Part shown: in pieces, positions 61,201-64,000 of the stretch | Layout of the letters: each line of letters opens with the position of its first letter | Position numbering within the stretch: the stretch's first letter is position 1 | Source: Cytophagales bacterium | Lineage (GTDB): Bacteria; Bacteroidota; Bacteroidia; Cytophagales; Thermoflexibacteraceae | NCBI GenBank assembly: GCA_013299115.1 | Contig: JAAFKA010000021.1 | Coordinates: 1 to 64,000, forward strand | Length of the DNA: 64,000 bases | Reading direction: 5' to 3' | Program-made: the position numbers and the translations under genes | The notes under the pieces: model-generated | The model's database searches: none | Told to the model about the DNA's origin: nothing | What the model saw: the letters and a program-made list of their open reading frames with translations, nothing else

Positions 61201-64000
61201 TCGTATTGTTTGCCCCTATGCGAATAGCCCCATCATCATTTGAAGATGGTGGTGATAGCTTAAAACTATTCATTGCCAAGCCTCTTACTTCTGAGTTGGT
61301 AGCTGTCGAGTTAAAATCAATAGCATATCTTGAACCACTTAAACCATTAAAAGTTCCTGTACCTTTTAACTCTACTCTTAGGGCTGCATTTGTTCCCGCA
61401 GCCAAACCTGTTAGCATATTGGGAGAACTACCAAAAGCCGAATAACCGTCTATGATAATAGGCTGAGAAATTGGTATAGGTGCATCAAGGTTGATAATGC
61501 TTACAGAACCTGTCTGCTGAATAGAAAAATCAATATAATCTGTATCTTCGTTAGGAGCAATATCACTATTTGCTTGCGTAATAGCCCAACGCAACATACC
61601 TTGTGTAAGGTTATCTGCGGTGTTGTCTGTAACACGCAAAGCCCAAAGAGGTGTGTTCGGACTATTAGCCAAAGCACCATTTCCCGCAGGGGCTAATGTA
61701 CCTAAATTGGTAACAGTCATACCTGTACTGTTATCTACATCAAAATCCCAGTAGCCCGCTGCACCGTTATTGCCTGTTGTTGCCATATCGGTTTGGATTT
61801 GGGCAGGGGTGCGGACTGAGGTGAATATGCGTACTTCGTCTATTTGTCCTTTAAAAGGCAGAACAGGATTAGGAAGCGAAGCACTAGCCCCTATCAAAAC
61901 AGGAGCTGTTGTGCTTGGTTGTGGACTACTAAATGATGAACTTGTAGCTACTTCAACACCATCAAAATATATCTTCAATGTTGGATTACTATAAGTTGTT
62001 GTTACGTGAACCCATTTATTTTCGGGAACAACAGCAGTAGTCTGTACATTCCAAGGAGCAACATTTCTATAACTCATTACCGTACCATCTGGCATGAGCC
62101 ACAATGCCCACCCAGCATTGGTACCATCATGGTACTTGCTTATAATTGTACGCTGAATTGTATTACCAGGACATCTTTTTATCCACGCAGATATGGTGTA
62201 ATCAGACGTTGTAAAATTGAAAGAGGAAACATTACCCACATTCACAAAATCACCCTGCCCTGCGGTTTGGTCGCCATCAAAATACATTCCTCTGTTGCCA
62301 AGGGGTTTGTCGGGCAGAGGTGCTGTCAAAATGCTGACTGTATTAGCACCATAATTAGCCACTGCCATATCTGCTCTGCCATCGCCGTTGAAGTTGCCAA
62401 TGACTACGGAGTTTGTATTATTGCCTGTGGCTATCGTAAATGGTGTTTGGAAAAAAAAGCCTGCATTTTTTAAACAAACTGTTATGGAATTGCCATCATC
62501 TTTGGCAGCTACAATGTCTATCTCATTATCTCCATTCAAATCTCCTATTTCAATAAAGTTGTGGTTGGAAGCAATAAGAATAGTTGCAGCAGGTGAAGCA
62601 CCTAAAGTCGAAGTCATTGTACCATTTCCCTTGAAAACTTTTATGCTACCACCACCACCATCTACTCTACTTACTACTGCCACATCAGGCTTGCCATCTT
62701 TGTCAAAGTCTGCTATGCGTGTACCAATGTGATTGTTATTGCCAATAGTATAAGGTTGTGAAGTAAAACCATCTCCCGAAGCATCTTTGATATAAACCCC
62801 TATTTGTGTACCTCCATTGGAATAACTTACAACAAAGTCAGCCTTGCCATCGCCACTCAAATCTCCTACCGACAAGCCACGTGGATTATTAAGAGTTGTC
62901 ATAGGAGTTCCAAGTTGCGTAAACCCTCCTGCACCATTGCCAGCATACACCACTATTCTGTTTCCAAAGAAATCTGCCACCACCAAATCCATATTGCCAT
63001 CTCCATTAAAATCTCCTGTTGCCAAACATTCTAAACCTACATTAAAGGTAAAACCTATTAAAGTAGGTGTAGGAACTAAAGTAAAACCTAAACCTGCGTT
63101 TTTGGTATAAATCTCTATGGTATTTCCTCCTGCAATAGCAAAATCTGTTCTCCCGTCATTGTTAAAGTCGGCAGTGGTTACGTTACGTGGAGCTATGCCT
63201 GTAGTAACAGTAGAGGCTGCAAAACCACCTGATCCATTGCCTGATAAAATTGTAACCTCTGTTGCTATGCCTTGTCTTGCTACAATGATGTCTGCATTGT
63301 TATCATTGTCAAAATCTGCTGAAGCTAAGGCTATGGGTGTATCGGCTACGTTTATATCCGTTTTCACATAACTTGTTGCAGTAATAGCCAACGCTGGGCT
63401 GTTGGTTACGGTAAACAACTTGCCATAGTCGGCAGATGAGCCTTGTAAGTTGGTGGCGTTGTTGCGGACTATTATCGGCGTAACGGAGGTAGCTCCTGTG
63501 GGTACGGTTACGGTGATTTGTGTTCCTGCACCGTTTGCGTTGGCTGTTACTTTTACTGCACCGAAATAGACATCGTTAGGTGCAGAAGGATTAAAGTTTG
63601 TACCTGTGAGGGTAATGGTTGTGCCAATAGTGCCACTGTATGCCGAAAAGGTTTGGACAGTGGGGGCGGAGGAGGCGGTAAGTACTGTAATATGATTGAG
63701 TACACCACCTCCTGTAAAAGCAAAACCCCCTGCACTTCCTGCTTGGGTAGCTGTTTGAGCTGCCACTGTATAATTATCTGGCGATGCAGGGTTGTGGGTA
63801 GTCCACGCACCAGCACCTATTTTGGTTTGCACTCTACCCGAAGCAGCTAATGTACCATTTGCAGACTGCCAAGCCAAAGCCGAAATACGTGCTGTGTTGC
63901 TGGCACTTGGCGTAACTACCCATACTCTATCAACTTGTGGGCTGGCTACAGGTGCTGCGGGAGTATCTGTGCTTGGTCTTACCAAAACCCCTGCACTACC
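46238..64000 (-). CDS. Giant multidomain T9SS surface protein, 5' end outside window
   Basis: The frame is open from the right edge (…GSAGVLVRPST) to the stop at 46238: about 5920 residues without a true start, so the protein is longer. Numbered from the edge: IPT/TIG-like domain (105-195, YSGTIGTTITLTGTNF); FG-GAP/VCBS repeats (205-555, ADFDNDNNADIIVARQG, GNFNGDGRADMAVANYG); LamG-like domains (562-735, 1168-1360, 1635-1800); Fn3-like (1538-1618); long strand-rich repeats; Ig-like units (2710-2990, CAGANATFTVAASGTGLTYQW); right-handed beta-helix (4345-4745); leucine-rich repeats (5350-5570, LNLSGNQISGNIP, LDLSNNNLTGTVP); Ig-like units; T9SS type A sorting tail (5845-5915, LFPNPTNKYLYVEADG to VRKSIVKY). 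Likely a cell-surface adhesin or gliding-type protein. Confidence 0.92.
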   Translation of the reverse strand, partial: GSAGVLVRPSTDTPAAPVASPQVDRVWVVTPSASNTARISALAWQSANGTLAASGRVQTKIGAGAWTTHNPASPDNYTVAAQTATQAGSAGGFAFTGGGVLNHITVLTASSAPTVQTFSAYSGTIGTTITLTGTNFNPSAPNDVYFGAVKVTANANGAGTQITVTVPTGATSVTPIIVRNNATNLQGSSADYGKLFTVTNSPALAITATSYVKTDINVADTPIALASADFDNDNNADIIVARQGIATEVTILSGNGSGGFAASTVTTGIAPRNVTTADFNNDGRTDFAIAGGNTIEIYTKNAGLGFTLVPTPTLIGFTFNVGLECLATGDFNGDGNMDLVVADFFGNRIVVYAGNGAGGFTQLGTPMTTLNNPRGLSVGDLSGDGKADFVVSYSNGGTQIGVYIKDASGDGFTSQPYTIGNNNHIGTRIADFDKDGKPDVAVVSRVDGGGGSIKVFKGNGTMTSTLGASPAATILIASNHNFIEIGDLNGDNEIDIVAAKDDGNSITVCLKNAGFFFQTPFTIATGNNTNSVVIGNFNGDGRADMAVANYGANTVSILTAPLPDKPLGNRGMYFDGDQTAGQGDFVNVGNVSSFNFTTSDYTISAWIKRCPGNTIQRTIISKYHDGTNAGWALWLMPDGTVMSYRNVAPWNVQTTAVVPENKWVHVTTTYSNPTLKIYFDGVEVATSSSFSSPQPSTTAPVLIGASASLPNPVLPFKGQIDEVRIFTSVRTPAQIQTDMATTGNNGAAGYWDFDVDNSTGMTVTNLGTLAPAGNGALANSPNTPLWALRVTDNTADNLTQGMLRWAITQANSDIAPNEDTDYIDFSIQQTGSVSIINLDAPIPISQPIIIDGYSAFGSSPNMLTGLAAGTNAALRVELKGTGTFNGLSGSRYAIDFNSTATNSEVRGLAMNSFKLSPPSSNDDGAIRIGANNTKIKGCFIGTDAAGTTALANTLGVVVPPTGNITGAEVGSPAAADRNLFANALNAVQVNGGMGSGASKIQNNLFGLTPTLTAFAIGDNPLAIHIWNGSQNNIVGGTATNEGNIIANSGGAIEVNGGSTTGNRIAQNSIYNNGLGISLTGTPIGNANKQRPTITAATPTSISGTCEAGDIVEVFENNAGENQGRTYLGTATVVATNWTLSGSFTLGKAITATATGSNNTSDFSLPLPVRVYPSAVGAGNTLQSSNTQVNLSSHIGTLGGLANGTITGWFKTTNTGTQMLFTAGTSGLTSWLQIGTGDAGIGLTNECFFVTASDNGFSSANKLYMGINIGNNPSYLADNQWHHFAVVVDGANNRMYLDGVRYQSGDIGFITGTGHTNDAYLTNIPSIANMNIGFRQYHAPNLPFNGSIDEFTIWNRALSDAEVRQMMCRKIDVNLPANNGLLAYYRFDEGANSALDLAGAGGYNDGVSTHANPLSGAALGDASVFQYNTSTLFQTLTGPDKNFNISGLPLTAVQGVQLYQVNAAPNSTTTSHIGATLQVSNPYFGVFPVGGVTYTATQIQSTAIYNSTFRFGNRADNSVATWTANFNSSATSTTVLTQPNNSLRNEFVAMSPLPPQVYAATNQAADRFTANWESLGVAYDLQVAENDIFTVGVQNFTALSGTNQLVTGLSANTVYFYRVRTTTPSAWSIPRMTSTILPAGSGNRLEFNGTNQYVEQPYHPANNPAAFTVEAWINLASITGSFQSIVTSRDQYPQKGYILYVTSLTGNLSLWTGDGIGGWHVLNTTSPLPTGQWTHVAATFAGGTKTLFINGVQVAQASSTPYVPNTARPLRIGAGVTESATPLLYFNGQIDEVKIWNVARPLTGANSIQSDMCRKISTADILAAPYNTNLVSYFRFDESVGSPAVVENRARLATADGTLFNAPTRGVSGAALGDASVAQYNLSSLTSSLAGGGKTFALANSAAMSTAQGVQLYRVDAIPANAGLTPNMPDNPYFGVFNIGSYTYDATLTKGSGVTSSSRFATRNTNADNFAIELTSTASPSTTIAQTGFTSRKEFIDVELPIYYSNANNPNIATGVDWNTANSWATGSHTGTVSAIVPPTGATVYIQNGHKVIANQPFNAGNNNIPAILYLGGELDLQDHNHTISTLVIDTYPPANVGKLLIGGGTAAPTIATTGVGSTFFTTAGNTVEFYGGAYSGIPHRAYPTLQITGSLGDIKSMVVGNSVIHKDLIVGTGARLDVAVGSLFDFSNTADHIITHNGEMNLGGVTINRNTTVSLGGIPAGVVIRDNLSIAAGTLTNNGVVSINSASSNLTGAGNFVAGASSVLYMNGDITALMTATNFDVSSNANEVIYGAGTPTIFADTYRTLRVWGNRTMPATPVTATDVEINNATLTFGATATTLTVNGNLINTGTGTIDMTGTSLAHTLTLNGTTNAITTYNATGNTSAKVVYGGTGTQQVFGATYQQLEMANGGTKTLQAAATVNNQLRLSAGVLALGTGAFDLTLATGATIVNGSGNSAVGDFSISNYILTNGTGHLIRNGITNGTFVFPVGGITTPAPQYAPVTLTYGLGGGSNTSVRVGERNTLSLPDFPTNFSNNTPWVWSINSATDVTGLTLGWTTPNIITTTKIQEYNTSWAVAAGTNSASGFSGSATGGTIFNGTRSFAVFSLPTITTTGTLTAFTSCAGSVSAEQQYTVTGTGLTANIAITAPAGFELSLTSGGTFTPTLNLTQTGGNVATTTIYVRLTGALAGTYGGVGNEITHTSTGANNPNVSIPTSTVNALPAITTQPTASTICAGANATFTVAASGTGLTYQWRKNGTPISGATASSYSIGTTVLGDAGNYDCIVSGTCTPAVTSTPALLTVNTLPAIGTQPTAQTVCAGANATFTVAASGTGLTYQWQEKVGVAAFANITNGGVYGGATSANLVLTGVTAGMTTNQYQCVVSGTCTPNVTSNAVALTVNPITAISTQPAAQAVTTTQTATFTVAATGTGTLTYQWQEKIGALPFANITNGGMYSNATTASLTITNPPLGMNGNQYQCIVTGTCGTVISNPVVLTVTPTTYFSRVTTGDWNVVANWWLDVANTIPATTFPNAASDVVTIQAGHTIIIPVSPAHTINTANLTIDGTLDLGTTTGHTITNLSGSGTLKLSSATLPTVTGTNTFTAAGTVEYSGTGYTIPTTFGSNYNNLIVNASPTLSANAMSISGDLTVNNGTLDLGTNLVTGTGTKTLTLATGTTLLVGGQFPTDFGTRNLGTTSPFATVNYNGAAGQTIAPETYGHLIVSGASTKTIGTGNVTVKGDLTVSGSTTLDFSTAAARTVTVEGNLLGSATGATIAMTGQNHTLDLKGASNTLHTLTTDANASTVNYSGSSGMQQVFAPTVGNYQNITFNSTGTKILPNPSSIFVRGNWTNNTLNVSDLVTTGSTVTLNSNAAQIIGGTRSTNFNNLIIDKTGSNDVTVDIAMLGNTLNFATNNTAKLVLGANSITVNNITGSTGTNGYIVTNGGFVIWNGLGTSSYLFPIGISTSSYTPITITPTVAFGNTSVRVKSATTAPSIPATAPTQSYVNVAWQISPNSPNPANLSMTWANNVTDITGTISPATKGYLYNGSIWGLAPLTGTITGTSANLTANITGNNLVAIYSPDPVTYYSIVGGNGQWNTNGNWSLTSGGLTCNCTPNDNGIVNIDAHTITVTGATDIKLNNTINLNSATSVLDFGAIVPTNPITSLTGVSGSKIRVTAIPPNAATLPTVGTNTFASGGLGTVEFYATAAGINYTLPDATNLTAFNSVSGNLPNLLFTQAGSTKTLQANISVLGNVTIASGGVNIAGFTLDRTTNGGTFTLNGSATFSIGGTNTFPINYTTYTLQAGSTTQYLGTTQTIAALSYGALGLITASTKTAAGNITVKNQIDIQGGVTFDLGTVATILDVNGNVLLDNNNAAIVFGAAPAKTVTIGGNLSQVNTGAGATINMTGAGLNHILDLKGASNALTTLLPSSQDNAHTHTVKYSGVNAQNVLDNYQGNVIFEGTGAKNLSASGGIAANNLTITGSTVNANVNTINVYKDWTNNGNFNAMTSTVSFNAGAGVPVAAQNITGNSTIFNSMVINNNTANVSLGVKTLANGAVNFVNGRILLNGSDFELGTGASVTFTGAAFDNTKMFVANGAANSGRLIKNFVAGTITPAFTFPIGTGTVYSPATLSGTINAGGGTAVVRPIPVSMIGGTIPNTNAPANANTLGRYWDIAGTATVSSGNWTFGYIDTEVRPTAGVTTNYVVAHSNGTLWDIQSNSQISNMAKTFTYNITPNASLGNSYSMGEVLSFTDFIVKNNSDTAPESLRDKINLANMVSGVDEITFLSSLSGGVIAINSPLPTITEGVKINASALASKVRINKTTSPLSFATGDAFSITAPNTEIYGLEIAGGFDNAINVTANGNSGLKIGGTATGQSNYIQSNATGIVIAGNSTNPSVAITNNTISNNSTQGILVSTGSGLTIANNRIGTDEAGNNTLGTQPIGINLNDGGVTINANTIGGNTTGISYNIGTGTAITNNFIGTNSASATLGNTTGINVLAVATIGTSGNGNTIAGNITGIRIAATAVSTVQFNNIGTANISNQTGIDYVGTGSVNIQDNTFMRNNDGLIVRANTGIANVIRNTFGGTGLAANAAGVLVSGTNAIIGTAINPNTFTNNGVGVNLVGSSNNVAGNTFSGNTTGIEVATASTGNRITQNTITDGGTALNINSNNNAIGFTGTAAAPTSQAPNIIRNNTVRGINITGTAVGNTVLFNQIYDNNTTFATPNNTVFATTSQGGLEKPIITSIAANFPAAGQATVTTTVNQSGNFRLEYYYTFNNGLRGFAETTTLLGTTTANMVANIPNNVIVSLLPMPATPDFITVIATNLADNSSSPISDAFSVSCANIPTITMSNIFTTCRNTTATITLQLSPVPLAGTYDIDTDGNGLYDYTGITLTAFNTLVINDVIGTTKFINTRVRHTGSGCLSALYAGGLVEVPNLRLPVPTVTNVRVIQPTSCTTANGQLVIKVQNPRIGERYEVGVSGLVRADYAGILMNPDSTLRITGLPIGTRIGASVGVFQGGLYCYSPLFPFAATLVAPAGIDTTLVASANPDEVSPRFPSVITLNRSQDSVSYELVKVETGQVIGTPKIGTNSTLSFITDTLTQTASYRVFGTHIRTGCRVLVTRNAVQVKVIDGILSEELDILREVYNSTNGDNWFVRWDFSKSYTTFIGVQVFAGRVTEIRLPSNNLTGLLTQSVLNLRRLRILDISGNALDFGSVEPFVGRSFGFIYTNQDRINNETEITRFENDSVTLRTITRGLANVYRWTKDGVNVPASNVANLLINNVKLTDAGLYTAFITNNIGTQLTLQRRTIRLRVVSYVNNSLDSMVLVQINDALGGSNWTNKWDRSKPVAQWHGIVMEGNKIKSINLANNNLVGTIPNVIPLNTTGLLSDLTYLNLSGNQISGNIPTSLGNLRKLEYLDLSNNNLTGTVPAELGNLSELVTFWLSNNRLDNIHSNLSRLTKLQNFFLQNNLFKTLPNELSSLTELRRLSVANNQLTALPANASRWTKLEVLNLANNLFATLPDIFGALRNLQEFAAQNNRLRDLPASFATLTTLRNLVLHSNFFDFGDLEPLRNFAIINTPAAIYQPQDKIGEEQSLIFTLDQTIRLAINTPGANNRYQWFKDGNPIAGATSATFVRSSPTILDGGTYTVQVTNTATNQLILVSRDIVVRVVCGNTTSVVISPSGSLKYCADETINTTLVAQVIDNNLRPTAYQWFVGSNRIANETKDRLSVILGGNYSVQVTDAQGCVYSSQAIAIEVIQKPSVNVVYFQNVLRATITNTQGNVQTQWYLNNQIVPNTANLTEFKPSTAGSYYVVATDSRGCPAKSATVSVAVTSSADNLLDQALRLFPNPTNKYLYVEADGILVTDLIVQIYNTMGQVVAVPIAQVDGRLQIDLDLLAAGVYSIEVSHKKGVVRKSIVKY

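Noticed and set aside
47150-63850. Many plus-strand frames of 60-190 codons opposite the giant gene
   Set aside because: Antisense shadows of a long GC-skewed repetitive frame. Their translations mirror the repeats and show no independent motifs.
63985-63985. TTG at 63985 as the true start of the giant protein
   Set aside because: The frame stays open to the window edge, there is no signal peptide after it, and T9SS cargo needs one, so the start lies outside.

Overview
The window looks like chromosome of a low-GC member of the Bacteroidota, probably near the Cytophagales. Supporting signs are two proteins with type IX secretion (T9SS) C-terminal sorting tails, promoters of the TTTG-N21-TAnnTTTG type, almost no Shine-Dalgarno sequences, a 7TMR-DISM histidine kinase, and DUF4386 and permease/M1-aminopeptidase families common in that phylum. 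The species cannot be named from the sequence. Many short imperfect palindromes fill the intergenic space.

Layout. Positions 1-640: IS630-type transposase tail and palindromic debris. 639-8964 (minus): cyclophilin lipoprotein, Mfd, a T9SS-secreted subtilase and a small lipoprotein. 8965-9878: repeat-rich spacer with a duplicated copy of the mfd 5' end. 9879-13514 (minus): a 1211-aa ABC permease fused to an M1 aminopeptidase. 13576-16847 (plus): five tandem 212-aa paralogues with a PD-(D/E)XK nuclease pattern, meeting tail-to-tail an RloA/RloB-type (AAA ATPase plus RloB) pair at 16849-18917. 18989-21201 (minus): two small membrane proteins and an ABC ATPase that may once have adjoined the permease. 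21666-21739: tRNA-Ala(GGC). 21899-26436 (plus): histidine kinase, ECF sigma factor, lipoprotein and anti-sigma-like protein. 26489-28401: HflX and a divergent HisA-like barrel. 28530-35119 (plus): a complete Wadjet type I operon, JetABCD, an SMC-type anti-plasmid system. 35228-39887: iron-binding lipoprotein, DinB-like protein, GNAT acetyltransferase and a RING/TerD-like 760-aa protein. 39888-40570: repeat cluster holding a tRNA-His(GTG)-like gene split by a 131-nt structured insert. 40571-45864: MATE exporter, MacB-like permease, glycosyltransferase, PspA and a YbjN-like protein. 46238 to the right edge (minus): an open-ended surface protein of more than 5900 aa ending in a T9SS sorting tail.

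Two defence loci are the accessory core: the paralogue array plus RloAB, and Wadjet. The least conventional features are the split tRNA with its family of GGTAATT/TTGACC hairpins, the mosaic nuclease-like array, a palindromic in-frame insertion in mfd, and a HisA-like protein lacking its first catalytic aspartate. All calls come from reading the sequence; no database search was run.
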